Shown here: positions 7,880 through 16,681 of the stretch, piece after piece
Numbering within the stretch: the first letter of the stretch is position 1
How the letters are laid out: every line of letters starts with the position of its first letter
IMG/VR virus record: IMGVR_UViG_3300038441_000527
Coordinates: 1-40,472 of that record
DNA length: 40,472 bases
Source: a virus
Direction: 5' to 3' (one strand)
Notes under the pieces: model-generated
What the model saw: the letters and a program-made list of their open reading frames with translations, nothing else
What the model was told of the DNA's origin: nothing
Databases searched by the model: none
Program-made: the position numbers and the translations under genes

Positions 7880-9382
7880 ATGCCCATCAGTATTGACCGT
7901 TATGTAGCGATCACGTCCGGCGTGATCGGAGCGCAAGCGGTTGCACAACGCGAACTTATCGGTTTGCGTTTCAGCACCGACCCACGCGTGCCGATTGACG
8001 CGGTGATCACCATGGATAAGGACGACGCCGGCCCGTACTTTGGCAACAGCACCCCTGAAGCCATCTTCGCGAACCAGTATTTCGCCTACATCAGCCCTGC
8101 GCCGGTCAGTCAGGCACAACGACTGCGCTTTGCCCCCTGGGCCGATGTCGCCCGCGCCGCCCGCATCTTCGGCGCCAAAGGTTCCTACAGCCTGCCGACT
8201 TTCACCGCCATCAGCTCGGGTAATCTGAACCTGACTCTCGGTGCCGAAACCTTCGAGTTGACCGGCATCAACCTGTCGGCGGCTGCGAGCCTGGCTGACG
8301 TTGCCTCAGCGGTGCAAACTGCGATTCGTGCGCACACTGCTGGGGGTGCCGACTGGACCGCCGCTGTCGTCAGCTATGACGCGGTTGGGGGTGCCTTCAA
8401 TCTGGTTGGCGGTGCCACCGGAAACGCCGCTGTTGGCGTGGCTGCGGCTGCTGGCGGCACTGATGTCGGTGCGGCGATGGGCTGGATCACCGGGGCCATC
8501 GATTCGCCTGGCTCCGTGGCCCAAACGCCGCTGGAGGCACTGCAAGCGGTTGAGCAGATCACCGACAGTTTCGGTTCTTTCAGCTACCCGACTGTCACGG
8601 TTGCACAGGCCCTGGAAGTTGCGCAGTACAACGCGGCCTTGAACGTGAAGTACATGTTCCTGATTTCTGCTACCAAAGCGAACGCCCAGGACTTCTACGC
8701 GGCCCTGCAAGCCCTGGCATCGGTTGGCGTGGTCATCAATGCGACCGCTGGCGAGTACAAGGAATCGTTGCCGGCTGCGATCATGGCAGCGACCAACTAC
8801 GACCGCCGCAATGCCACTGTGAACTACATGTACCGCCAAGGCCCGTTCACCGCCGACGTGACCACGGATGCTGAAGCCAACACCTTCGACCCGATCCGCG
8901 CCAACTACTACGGTGATACGTCGAGCGCTGGGCAGCGTGTTGCGTTCTTCCAACGCGGCTTCCTGATGGGTGGAGCTACAGCACCGCTCGACATGAACGT
9001 GCACGCCAATGAACAGTGGTTGAAAGCGTTCCTGCTGGCCCGCTTCCTGAGCCTGCAAATCAGCGTCGGTAAGATTCCTGCCAATGACGATGGTCGCGGC
9101 ATGATCCGTGCGGTGCTTCAGGAAGGTATCGAGAAAGCCAAGACCAACGGCACCATCAGCGTTGGGAAGGTGCTCACCACTGCCCAGCAGATCGCGGTAA
9201 CGCAGCTCACTGGCGACCCTGATGCATGGCGCGAAGTGCAGACAGCAGGCTACTGGTGTGATGTGCAGATTGTCGCCGTCACCGGCCCAAGCAACATCAC
9301 CGAATATGTCGCGGTCTACACCCTGGCGTACAGCAAAAATGACGTCGTTCGCAAGATCGAAGGCTCCCACAATCTCGTTTAA
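7880..9382 (+). CDS. Tail sheath protein (DUF3383)
   Basis: 500 aa, AGGGAG seven bases before ATG 7880. The start MPISIDRYVAITSGVIGA and the segment FFGNSTPEAIFANQYFAY-like region around residues 50-70 are typical of DUF3383, the contractile sheath of a group of small myoviruses. Residues about 110-200 are an inserted Ala/Gly/Thr-rich beta domain (LNLTLGAETFELTG...AAVGVAAAAGG) likely facing outward. The C-terminal half contains the conserved ATNYDRRNATVNYMYRQ region and a final DVQIVAVTGPSNITEYVAVYTLAYSK-type strand pair, which is the inter-subunit arm in sheath proteins. Its presence makes the virion a contractile-tailed myovirus. Confidence 0.85.
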   Translation: MPISIDRYVAITSGVIGAQAVAQRELIGLRFSTDPRVPIDAVITMDKDDAGPYFGNSTPEAIFANQYFAYISPAPVSQAQRLRFAPWADVARAARIFGAKGSYSLPTFTAISSGNLNLTLGAETFELTGINLSAAASLADVASAVQTAIRAHTAGGADWTAAVVSYDAVGGAFNLVGGATGNAAVGVAAAAGGTDVGAAMGWITGAIDSPGSVAQTPLEALQAVEQITDSFGSFSYPTVTVAQALEVAQYNAALNVKYMFLISATKANAQDFYAALQALASVGVVINATAGEYKESLPAAIMAATNYDRRNATVNYMYRQGPFTADVTTDAEANTFDPIRANYYGDTSSAGQRVAFFQRGFLMGGATAPLDMNVHANEQWLKAFLLARFLSLQISVGKIPANDDGRGMIRAVLQEGIEKAKTNGTISVGKVLTTAQQIAVTQLTGDPDAWREVQTAGYWCDVQIVAVTGPSNITEYVAVYTLAYSKNDVVRKIEGSHNLV

Positions 9383-9393
9383 GGTACTGAGCA

Positions 9394-9849
9394 ATGGATG
9401 ACATCAGCGTAACAGGCCTTTCGCTCACCATTACCGCGAGCGAAACCTTTCCCAACGGTTTCACCTTCACCGACTTCGCGGATGATGCCGACCCGTTCGA
9501 CATGCCAGCTTTGGTTATCGCCGCAACTGCCATGAACGTGAATGGTTCGTTGGTCACTTGGAGCGCCCCGGCGCCCATCCTACCGACCATCAACGCCATT
9601 CCTGGCAGCCCAGGCGACAACAACCTGTCGATTCTGTTTGAGGCCAACCGCCCAGCACAGGGCAAGCGCATTGCCCGTGACGTTATTACTATCGTGGGCA
9701 ACTACCCCGATGGCTCTACCGTCACCCTGAGCAAAGGCAAGATGCTCAGCGGTGCGCCTGGTAAGTCCGCAGCCAGCGCAGGCCGCTTGAAGTCCAAGCC
9801 GTATGCGTGGGCATTCCAAGATATCGCAGTCACGCGAGCGCCTGAATGA
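9394..9849 (+). CDS. Tail tube protein (DUF3277)
   Basis: 151 aa directly after the sheath gene. The sequence SLTITASETFPNGFTFTDFADDADPFD near the N-terminus, the GSPGDNNLSILFEANRPAQGKRIARDVIT core and the C-terminal PYAWAFQDI match DUF3277 by pattern, a tube protein that stacks in hexamers inside the sheath. The conserved DADPFD turn and the PG-DN loop are the clearest marks. It overlaps the tail chaperone gene by four bases. Confidence 0.8.
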   Translation: MDDISVTGLSLTITASETFPNGFTFTDFADDADPFDMPALVIAATAMNVNGSLVTWSAPAPILPTINAIPGSPGDNNLSILFEANRPAQGKRIARDVITIVGNYPDGSTVTLSKGKMLSGAPGKSAASAGRLKSKPYAWAFQDIAVTRAPE

Positions 9850-10301
9850 TGGAACTGATCAAGCCAAAAGAGGTTGAACTCAAGGACATTGACGGCAACC
9901 TCAAAACCTTCATTATCTCGCGTCTGCCGGCTGTCGCAGCACGCGAGATTCTGGCCAAGTACCCGGTGAGCAACATCCCAAAACTGGGCGAGTATCAGGC
10001 CAGCGCGGACGCAATGAAGTTGCTGATGTCCTACGTTGGCGTGCAGCTCAGCGGCGGTGTGCAGCGCTTGACGACTGCGGACCTGATCAATAACCACGTT
10101 GCTGACGGTGAACAGCTGCTGCGCCTTGAGTTCGCGATGCTGGAGTACAACACCAGTTTTTTCGGGAACGGCGGCCCGTCCGGTTTGGTAGAAACTCTGA
10201 TCAAGAAGTACCTTCCGTTGACTATCCAAACGCTGATGGATTCTTTGCCGCCATCATTAGCGCGGGATTTGCGAGCCGCACCGAACTCAAAACCACAATA
10301 G
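9846..10301 (+). CDS. Tail assembly chaperone, short (unshifted) product
   Basis: 151 aa; ATG 9846 overlaps the tube stop, with a second ATG at 9849 also usable. Helical protein starting MMELIKPKEVELKDIDGN, with a middle ADAMKLLMSYVGVQLSGG and a tail ending AAPNSKPQ. Its place between tube and tape measure is that of the gpG-type chaperone, which coats the tape measure during tail assembly. A second open frame continues in -1 to 10399 without its own start codon, so this gene most likely also makes a longer frameshifted form. Confidence 0.75.
   Translation: MMELIKPKEVELKDIDGNLKTFIISRLPAVAAREILAKYPVSNIPKLGEYQASADAMKLLMSYVGVQLSGGVQRLTTADLINNHVADGEQLLRLEFAMLEYNTSFFGNGGPSGLVETLIKKYLPLTIQTLMDSLPPSLARDLRAAPNSKPQ
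10157..10163 (+). promoter_or_regulatory. Candidate -1 frameshift slippery heptamer
   Basis: TTTTTTC falls in the chaperone's reading frame as T TTT TTC, the canonical X XXY YYZ layout for -1 slippage. From here the -1 frame is open to TAG at 10397-10399. No other canonical heptamer was found between this site and 10235, where the -1 frame begins to look protein-like. The true slip point could lie further downstream at a non-canonical site. Confidence 0.55.
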
Positions 10302-10399
10302 ACCTCGAAGAGGCCTTTGAGCTTTGGGAAATCGTTATCACCAACCGGTATAATGAGCGCCTAGCCATCGAGTACAGCAAGAACAAAACGGGCCGATAG
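10157..10399 (+). CDS. -1 frame extension of tail chaperone (GT-like)
   Basis: The -1 frame from the slippery site is open for about 79 codons and has no ATG, GTG or TTG that could start it alone. From about 10235 it reads FFAAIISAGFASRTELKTT and then LEEAFELWEIVITNRYNERLA, which resembles the usual T-domain of chaperone pairs (ala..gka.l.eL...sleda.dl.Ei..vnryNe.lA). The first 24 codons after the slip site are less protein-like. The fused G-T product would recruit tube or tape measure in tail assembly, as in lambda and P2-like phages. The open frame and pattern are seen; the shift is inferred. Confidence 0.65.
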   Translation, partial: FFRERRPVRFGRNSDQEVPSVDYPNADGFFAAIISAGFASRTELKTTIDLEEAFELWEIVITNRYNERLAIEYSKNKTGR

Positions 10400-10409
10400 T
10401 GGCCCGTTT
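10386..10409 (+). terminator. Stem-loop at end of chaperone extension
   Basis: AAACGGGCC (10386-10394) pairs perfectly with GGCCCGTTT (10401-10409) around a six-base loop that holds the TAG stop of the -1 frame. The T run is only three long, so it is a weak terminator or an RNA stem between the chaperone and the tape measure gene. It may instead trim the message or set the tape measure level. Confidence 0.5.
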
Positions 10410-10426
10410 CACTATGTGGGGTGCCC

Positions 10427-11902
10427 ATGCTGCTAAACACTTTCCTCAGCGTGTTCCAGGCCGACACCAGTAGCCTTGATCAAGGCCTTACGCGCTCTGA
10501 AAAATCCGCTGATGAACTGCTGGACAGCCTGAAGAAAACCGACCAACAGGCCAGCAAGACCGGTGAAACCTTCTCCAGCTTCGCCGCCATGGCCGTTGGT
10601 GCGCTGAGTGCAGCTGTATCCGCAAGCGCCATCATCAGCGGCACGATTGCCAAGGCCGCTGACATCACTGCCATCAGCCAGACCGCCGACGCCCTTGGCG
10701 AATCCGTTGAACAGGTGGATGCCTTTGGGCGCGCTGCAACGGCCCTGGGAGGCGATGCCCAAGGTGCGCGGGATTCCCTCACGGATATGGCTGAAAAGGT
10801 TGGTGAGGCGCTGTCTGACACCGAGAGCGGGGCAGCCAAGGCCTTCGGCGCGCTGAAGATCGGGCTGAAGGACGCCGAGGGTAACACCAAGGGCGCGATT
10901 GCCACGTTGCTTGATCTGTCGTCTGCGGTTGAAGGGTTGAGCAAATCCGAAGCCGTGTTTCGTATCAAAGAACTCGGTATCACCGATAACCGCACCGTGG
11001 AAATGGTGCTGAAGGGTCGCAAGGAACTTGAGCGCCTATTGCAGGTGCAGAAGGATCAAGGGGTTATCACCAAGGAGCAGGCCGAACAGGCCAAGCAGTT
11101 CACCGAGGGTATGAACCGGCTGCGCGGGTCGCTCGACAGCGCAGGTACTGGCTTCATGACTGCGCTGATCCCTGCGCTGACCGTGGCGGTCGAATGGCTC
11201 ACCAAGCTGGTGGACTGGGCGGGTGAGCACAGCGACATTATAGTGGGCTTCTTTGGGGCCGTAGCGGCCATCATCACAGCGGTGTATCTACCTGCGATGA
11301 TCAGTGCAGCGGCAGCCACCATAGCGGCCACCTGGCCCCTCATTGCGATGGGCGCCGCTATCGCCGCCGTGGCCGCTCTGTTCGCCTTGGCCTATGACGA
11401 TGTGATGAACTTCATAGATGGCAATGACTCGCTGATCGGGCAGATCTTCGAGAAGTACCCCATTGTGAAGGATATCGTCTACAGCCTCATTGACGCCTTC
11501 AAGTTCATGGGGCAGGTGATAGTCGGCGTCTGGAACATGATCACTGAAGGCTTCCAGCAAATGCTAAGCTTCGTGACCAAGGGTATCGACAAGATTTCGG
11601 CAGGCGTGAACAGCGTCGCAGGCTTCTTCGGTATCGGCGGCGGTGAGGATGCGGCACAGGGTGTTGCAGCAAGCCAGAAGGCCATCAACGATGCCGCCAC
11701 ATCACCGCTGAACTCGACGACCAGCAACAGTATCAGCAACAGCGTTGCCGCCAGCAGCAAAGAAACCAACGTCCAAATCGGTGAAGTGAATGTGCAGACC
11801 CAGGCCACCGACGCCCAAGGCGTGGCCAATGGAGTTGGGACGGAGCTTCAGCAGCAGCTGGCGCGCATGGACAGTGAGAGCGCAAACGGAGTAGACCGCT
11901 AA
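10427..11902 (+). CDS. Tape measure protein
   Basis: 491 aa from ATG 10427, with GGGG just upstream; GTG 10421 is an alternative two codons earlier. The N-terminus is a coiled coil (SLDQGLTRSEKSADELLDSL), followed by a long Ala/Gly-rich segment and two hydrophobic helix stretches (about 270-320: IIVGFFGAVAAIITAV and TWPLIAMGAAIAAVAALFALAY), then a Ser/Asn/Thr/Gln-rich C-terminus. This mix is typical of tape measure proteins, which fill the tube, set tail length and enter the host envelope. At about 0.15 nm per residue the tail should be about 70-75 nm, a short contractile tail. Confidence 0.82.
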   Translation: MLLNTFLSVFQADTSSLDQGLTRSEKSADELLDSLKKTDQQASKTGETFSSFAAMAVGALSAAVSASAIISGTIAKAADITAISQTADALGESVEQVDAFGRAATALGGDAQGARDSLTDMAEKVGEALSDTESGAAKAFGALKIGLKDAEGNTKGAIATLLDLSSAVEGLSKSEAVFRIKELGITDNRTVEMVLKGRKELERLLQVQKDQGVITKEQAEQAKQFTEGMNRLRGSLDSAGTGFMTALIPALTVAVEWLTKLVDWAGEHSDIIVGFFGAVAAIITAVYLPAMISAAAATIAATWPLIAMGAAIAAVAALFALAYDDVMNFIDGNDSLIGQIFEKYPIVKDIVYSLIDAFKFMGQVIVGVWNMITEGFQQMLSFVTKGIDKISAGVNSVAGFFGIGGGEDAAQGVAASQKAINDAATSPLNSTTSNSISNSVAASSKETNVQIGEVNVQTQATDAQGVANGVGTELQQQLARMDSESANGVDR

Positions 11903-12453
11903 TGGCATCCACGCAACCCGGCGTAAACCAGTCGAGCCAGGATATCGTCGCGATCTTGGACGCCGATAATTTCCAACCGTTATTCAGTGGTTCCAACATC
12001 ATGACAGCCACCGTTCGTGAGTCTTCCAAGCTCACGAATTGGGCGGTTGAGGACGGTACGCAACGCACCGACCACCGCGTTATCGACCCCGTCAGCATTG
12101 ACCTTCCGGTGCTGCTGTCAGATGATACGCGGGCGCTCTTCGAACAGCTGCGGAACGCCTTTATTGACGGTCGTAATCTGATCGTACAGACCAAGGTGCG
12201 CAGCTACAGCGACATGATGATTATCGAAATGCCGCACGATGAGACACCTGAGTACGGCGAGGCAGTACCCGTCACGGTGAAACTTCAAGAGCTGCGCGTA
12301 GTGAAGCCGGAATTCGGAACCTTACCGCCGTCCCGCGTGGCCAACAAGAAGCAGGCCAGTACGGTGAGCAAGGGGAACCAGCAGAGCACTACAGCACCAG
12401 CTGACGGCAGCACGCAGCGCAGGGCATCCGTGGCTTATGGGATTTTCAACTAA
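11902..12453 (+). CDS. Baseplate protein, Dit-like
   Basis: 183 aa; ATG overlaps the tape measure stop (TAATG). Residues 15-135 form a beta-rich domain: DIVAILDADNFQPLFSGSNIM, RESSKLTNWAVEDGTQRTDH, PVSIDLPVLLSDD, then YGEAVPVTVKLQELRVV. This matches the Dit-like phage tail domain that joins tube end to hub in small myoviruses. Residues 140-183 are a disordered Ser/Thr/Gln/Lys linker. A position straight after the tape measure supports it. Confidence 0.65.
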   Translation: MASTQPGVNQSSQDIVAILDADNFQPLFSGSNIMTATVRESSKLTNWAVEDGTQRTDHRVIDPVSIDLPVLLSDDTRALFEQLRNAFIDGRNLIVQTKVRSYSDMMIIEMPHDETPEYGEAVPVTVKLQELRVVKPEFGTLPPSRVANKKQASTVSKGNQQSTTAPADGSTQRRASVAYGIFN

Positions 12454-12887
12454 TGCAAATCATACCGCTAGCCAGCGTTCCCAATCAGTCATTCACTGTC
12501 ACCCTTGACGGCAACCGCTGGGGCTTCCGCATCAAGGCAGCACGCGATTGCATGTGTGCTGATGTTAGTTTAAACGAACAGGACGTGGTTTTGGGTCAGC
12601 GTATTGTCGCCGGAACACCCGTACTGCCGTACCGCCAGCTGGCAATTTTTGGCAACTTCATCTTGTTGACCGATAATGACGACTTGCCTGATTGGGAAAA
12701 GTTTTCCACGGGGCAGCTGTTGGTTTATGCCACCCCTGATGAAATTGCAGCTCTGGGGCCACCGCCGTACAACTGGCCTGATTTGGCCGGTTGGCCATCC
12801 ACGGTTCTTGACCTGAACTGGCGCATAACAACTGATTTCCAACAGCGCATAACCGCTGATGGTCAATTCCGCATAGTGAGTGACTGA
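12453..12887 (+). CDS. Baseplate plug-like protein (Pam3 gp18 type) with C-terminal extension
   Basis: 144 aa, TAATG overlap with the previous gene. Residues 1-105 match the plug domain of the minimal myovirus baseplate: MQIIPLASVPNQSFTVTLDG, a MCADVSLN strand, VVLGQRIVAGTPVLPY, then FGNFILLTDNDDLPDWEKF. The last 40 residues are an added tail: a Pro/Trp-rich stretch and the repeat-like RITTDFQQRITADGQFRI. Plug proteins usually end near residue 105, so the tail may be a docking peptide for the spike encoded next; that is inference. Confidence 0.62.
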   Translation: MQIIPLASVPNQSFTVTLDGNRWGFRIKAARDCMCADVSLNEQDVVLGQRIVAGTPVLPYRQLAIFGNFILLTDNDDLPDWEKFSTGQLLVYATPDEIAALGPPPYNWPDLAGWPSTVLDLNWRITTDFQQRITADGQFRIVSD

Positions 12888-12889
12888 TT

Positions 12890-14878
12890 ATGGCATACCG
12901 CATTAGCGACCTTATCGCAGAACCAAATCTTTTGGCCACTGCTTTATTTGAAATTGAAACGGCTGGCGGTGCAAGTCGTTCGGTTACGCTCAACCAAATC
13001 ATTGCAGCAGCAACAATTGATATACCAGCGCTTCATATCCTGTACAAGACTCGCAATCTTGCACAAATATTGGATGAAGTCGCCGATATCAAAGTTCATG
13101 GTGCTATTGGTGATGGTGATATCCATTTGCTTAGTGAGCGATTCAGCACGCTTGCTCAGGCTCAAGTTGTTTACCCTTTCGTAACAAGCCTAACACAAGA
13201 TATTGATTGGGCGGGTATTCAATCAGCACTGAATGCAAATACTGGTCGAGTTCGTATCCCCGCTGGACACTATAGGCCAACACAAGGCAATACGCGCACC
13301 ACCAATGTTATTTACGAAGGCGACGGGTACGATTCTTTCGTTGACTACCAGAGCGCCAATGTCAATGGCGCTCTGGTGACTCAAGGATCTTTGGTAAGAA
13401 TTGGCGATTTAGCATCAAACATTTCAAAAGGTGCGCGAAGTGCGAATTTTCTGGCAGCGCCTGACCTTCTGCCAGAAGACGTGCTTATCGTGTGGAACCC
13501 AACGCCGGGCTCATGGCTAACTGACCGCAACCCGTATTACGCCGGTGAAATGTGGAGAGTGCATTCTATAACCGGAAACAACGTTTTGTTTTATGGTGAT
13601 AGCTCTTCCGGTTATGTCGCGGCTAACGTGCAGGTATGGCGTTTACGTGGCGTGAAATGCGTTGTTGAAAATGTTCGATTCGGAGCTTCAAAAACTTACA
13701 GTATTGCACCGTTCAAAGTTTTGTTTGGTGATACTGTAAAAGTAAGTAATTATTTTGCGTCCGGTATAGATCTTTATACCGGGTTGGAAATCGAGCGCAG
13801 CTTTGACGTGACTTTCCAGAGCGTATCATCGCCTAATCGTTCCCCTGCGGTAGGTGACGAATACGGTATAACAATATCCAACTGCCACAACGTAGTTGTG
13901 GCCATAACCAATGCTGCCGCAACAAGACATGCAGTGGCCCTTGGTGGCATGGATGACGTTTGCTGCGTACCTAACCGTCACGTTCTTATGATTGGTGTGC
14001 ATGCAAGTAACGTAGATATAACCAATGATATTGGCGCAGGCGACATGCATGGCAACTGCGATGATGTAAAATACGAATCATGCACCTTTACCAACGGTGC
14101 TATCATGCAAGGGCGCGACGTATCTATACGCAATAGTACAATTTATGGTGTGACCAGCGTTTCAGGAGAATGCGTGTATGGCACCGAGGTATATGGCGGT
14201 ACTTATACCTTGGAAAATAACAAATTCATAAGCTATGGGGACGGTGGGGCTTTTGGAATAGTCCATATAAGCCCAAGTAATACGCAAAAAGAAGCGTTGG
14301 ATTTGATACTGCGGGGCAATACATGGGAATTGCCAAATGCTACAGGATCAACTAAAGCCGTGTTCATGCGTGCTCGCGGTTCAACTGTACCGTGTAGCGT
14401 ACTCATGAATGAGGTGCATGTACTCAAAGCTCCAGTAGCATTGCAATGCTTCCTGTTTGCTGACGAATCTGTCAATGCGACGTTCCTTTCGAATTACCTG
14501 ATTGTTGATAATGTATTCGGCCCTGCCGGAACATATCTTCTGTATCCGACTGCGAAAAACGCATCTGTACCAACACGTCAAATGAAACAGCGGGGGCGCG
14601 TTGGCGTAGCTACCACAGCAGTCCAATTGATTGCAGCGCCCACACAGCCTTTCCGCTACCCGTACAGTAAAACCCCAGTACCAACGCCTATCAGCGTGTA
14701 CGACGCTGCGGGCGGAACACAAGAACTTGTGCAGACCCAGTTCCCACTTGGTAAAGTCTATCAAGTGACAGCTACTGGTATTCGCCCAGCAATGCGCGGT
14801 CAGGCAGGGGCGTTTACTGATTCTTCCGCTGCTATCGTGGCAACGTTGGGATGGGAAGTGGGGATTGACGAAATATGA
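12890..14878 (+). CDS. Tailspike-like protein, beta-helix, probable depolymerase
   Basis: 662 aa; ATG 12890 two bases after the plug stop. Residues 1-100 look like a virion-anchoring domain (MAYRISDLIAEPNLLATALF). Around 101-125 the sequence LTQDIDWAGIQSALNANTG-RVRIPAG is the standard entry to a pectate-lyase-type right-handed beta-helix, followed by about 400 residues of short strand repeats rich in N, G, T and V. Such spikes bind and often cleave capsule or O-antigen. The codon use is clearly lower in GC than every flanking gene, and the gene sits between plug and hub, which suggests a horizontally acquired receptor-binding module. Active residues cannot be assigned from sequence. Confidence 0.68.
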   Translation: MAYRISDLIAEPNLLATALFEIETAGGASRSVTLNQIIAAATIDIPALHILYKTRNLAQILDEVADIKVHGAIGDGDIHLLSERFSTLAQAQVVYPFVTSLTQDIDWAGIQSALNANTGRVRIPAGHYRPTQGNTRTTNVIYEGDGYDSFVDYQSANVNGALVTQGSLVRIGDLASNISKGARSANFLAAPDLLPEDVLIVWNPTPGSWLTDRNPYYAGEMWRVHSITGNNVLFYGDSSSGYVAANVQVWRLRGVKCVVENVRFGASKTYSIAPFKVLFGDTVKVSNYFASGIDLYTGLEIERSFDVTFQSVSSPNRSPAVGDEYGITISNCHNVVVAITNAAATRHAVALGGMDDVCCVPNRHVLMIGVHASNVDITNDIGAGDMHGNCDDVKYESCTFTNGAIMQGRDVSIRNSTIYGVTSVSGECVYGTEVYGGTYTLENNKFISYGDGGAFGIVHISPSNTQKEALDLILRGNTWELPNATGSTKAVFMRARGSTVPCSVLMNEVHVLKAPVALQCFLFADESVNATFLSNYLIVDNVFGPAGTYLLYPTAKNASVPTRQMKQRGRVGVATTAVQLIAAPTQPFRYPYSKTPVPTPISVYDAAGGTQELVQTQFPLGKVYQVTATGIRPAMRGQAGAFTDSSAAIVATLGWEVGIDEI

Positions 14879-15693
14879 TTCTTGATCTGCGGCGCATTCG
14901 TGTTGGCATTGAAATATCGGGTCGCATTCAGTACTACGAAGGGTTGCGCGTAAAGGTCAACGGCACCAAGTACGCCAACCCAACGCAGAACGATTGCACC
15001 GTGGTCATCAGCGGCTTGGCGACCGATACGCGCAATTACATCCTGACGGAAACCAGCCCATTCAACGACAACCGCACCCCAAAGCGGATCATCGTTGAAG
15101 TTGGCAGGGTGTCCACGGGTTTGTTCAAGTTGTTCGTTGGTGACATCGTTTCTAGCGAACCAAGCGCGCCACCGGACCTTGATATCACCATCAAGGCAAA
15201 GACCCAGAACGCCCAGGCTGGCAACGTGATTGCCGGTTCTGGTGGCGCAAACAGTCGCCTGTCTGCACTGTCGTCAAAGGTTGCTTCTGACCTCGGTCTG
15301 GCGCTGGATTTCCAGGCCCAGGACAAGAACATTGGCAACTACGCGCACAACGGCGCAGCCCTCAAGCAGGTGAACAAGCTTCAAGAAATGGGCGGCGTGG
15401 TGGCCTATATTGACGATGATAGGCTAGTGGTCAAGGACGCTGGGAAACCCCTCAGCGGGCGCGTTCGCATCCTCAGCAAAGATACCGGCATGGTAGGCAT
15501 CCCCAAGGCCACAGAGAAGGGCGTCAAGGTGCAATTCCTGATCGACCCTGATACCGTATTGGGAGGCGCCTTGCGCATACAGAGCAAGCTGAACCCAGCG
15601 CTCAATGGAGACTACCTGATCACCCAATTGGCCTTTGATGCGCAAAGTCACGAAACCCCATTTTTCTATACGGCGACGACCACTCGGCTATGA
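14875..15693 (+). CDS. Baseplate hub protein
   Basis: 272 aa; ATGA overlap with the spike gene. The beginning MILDLRRIRVGIEISG, strands with ALTLEVK-like Thr/Val pattern, a DLDITIKAKTQNAQAG segment, and KGVKVQFLIDPDTVLGGALRI near the C-terminus match the hub family of phages with Gp138 spikes. Residues about 120-160 (SRLSALSSKVASDLGLALDF) form the helical insertion found in gp44/gp27-like hubs. It forms the trimer that joins tube and spike. Compact two-barrel architecture is inferred, not seen. Confidence 0.68.
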   Translation: MILDLRRIRVGIEISGRIQYYEGLRVKVNGTKYANPTQNDCTVVISGLATDTRNYILTETSPFNDNRTPKRIIVEVGRVSTGLFKLFVGDIVSSEPSAPPDLDITIKAKTQNAQAGNVIAGSGGANSRLSALSSKVASDLGLALDFQAQDKNIGNYAHNGAALKQVNKLQEMGGVVAYIDDDRLVVKDAGKPLSGRVRILSKDTGMVGIPKATEKGVKVQFLIDPDTVLGGALRIQSKLNPALNGDYLITQLAFDAQSHETPFFYTATTTRL

Positions 15694-16340
15694 CTGAAAT
15701 CAACAAGCCTGACAGCGATCAAGCGGCCCAAGGGGAAATGTCGGCAATTATGGCCGGTGTCCTATCGCGCTTCATCCGCGATGAAATCGACGGGATGCTG
15801 CCGGCTGAAGTAGTGTCCTACGACGATGCAACCAACCGCGCCACGGTAAAGCCGCTAGTCATGATGGGGACCACTGGAGGCCAGAAGGTTTCCCGCGCCA
15901 CCCTGCCGAATACACCGGTATGGCGCTTTGGTGGCGGTGGATTCTTTATGCGCTTCCCGCTCAAGCCTGGCGACAAAGGCTGGATCGTGGCCAACGACCG
16001 TGATATATCGCTGGTCATGCAAGCCAAGGGCGGTGAGGACTGGCCAAACACCAAGCGCCTGCATTCATTCAGCGATGCTGTGTTCTTTCCAGACACCTTC
16101 AAGGACTGGGTGATAGCGGGCGGCGACACTAACAACGCTGTGTTTCAAAGCGTTGACGGCACCAATGTCATAGCCTTGGCTGATGACGCCATAGAGCTGC
16201 GCGTTGGCGCTCAGGTGCTACGCCTTGATGCCACTGGGCTGTATCACAATGGCATCAACATTGGTGATACACATCACCACGCTGGTTCGCCAACTGCTCC
16301 ACTTGGACCAATTAGCAACACCGGGGTGCCGATACCATGA
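15690..16340 (+). CDS. Gp138-type membrane-puncturing spike
   Basis: 216 aa; ATGA overlap. The segment ATLPNTPVWRFGGGGFFMRFPLKPGDKGWIV is the OB-fold mark of the Gp138/gpV family. It is followed by DRDISLVMQAKGGEDW and an HSFSDAVFFP strand, then a beta-helical part and the tip GDTHHHAGSP ending in a Gly/Pro-rich tail. The HHH near the C-terminus is where family members bind a metal ion at the sharp tip. The protein pierces the outer membrane on sheath contraction. Confidence 0.85.
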   Translation: MTEINKPDSDQAAQGEMSAIMAGVLSRFIRDEIDGMLPAEVVSYDDATNRATVKPLVMMGTTGGQKVSRATLPNTPVWRFGGGGFFMRFPLKPGDKGWIVANDRDISLVMQAKGGEDWPNTKRLHSFSDAVFFPDTFKDWVIAGGDTNNAVFQSVDGTNVIALADDAIELRVGAQVLRLDATGLYHNGINIGDTHHHAGSPTAPLGPISNTGVPIP

Positions 16341-16681
16341 TTACGTTCCTTTCCAACAGCAAGAACGACTTGCAGCTTACGAACGGCGGCGATATGGCGT
16401 TGATCAGCGGTCTTGCCGGGATTGCCCAGGTGGCCGCGCAGTTCATGCAAGCACGTCAGGGGGAGATGTTCCTAGCCCTTCCTGACGGCATCCCTTATGA
16501 ATCTGTACTGTGGGCAGGCACGCCGAACATTGCGCAGTTTGAGGCAGCCGGTAGAGCCACCTTGTTGCGTGTGCCGCAGGTGGTTGAGGTGCTATCATTC
16601 GACGCACAGCTTGACGACGGCGTGTTGTCTTACACTGCCAACATTCGAACGGATTTAGGGACCACGACAGTCAATGGCTAA
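16337..16681 (+). CDS. Baseplate wedge protein (gp25/W-like)
   Basis: 114 aa; ATGA overlap. Short lysozyme-related wedge fold: a starting strand MITFLSNSKNDLQLTNGGDM, ALISGLAGIAQVAAQFMQARQGEMF helix pair, then FDAQLDDGVLSYTANIRTDLG. In T4 and related phages this protein starts sheath assembly at the wedge core. Length and order before the J-like gene are typical. The stop overlaps the next gene by eight bases. Confidence 0.7.
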   Translation: MITFLSNSKNDLQLTNGGDMALISGLAGIAQVAAQFMQARQGEMFLALPDGIPYESVLWAGTPNIAQFEAAGRATLLRVPQVVEVLSFDAQLDDGVLSYTANIRTDLGTTTVNG

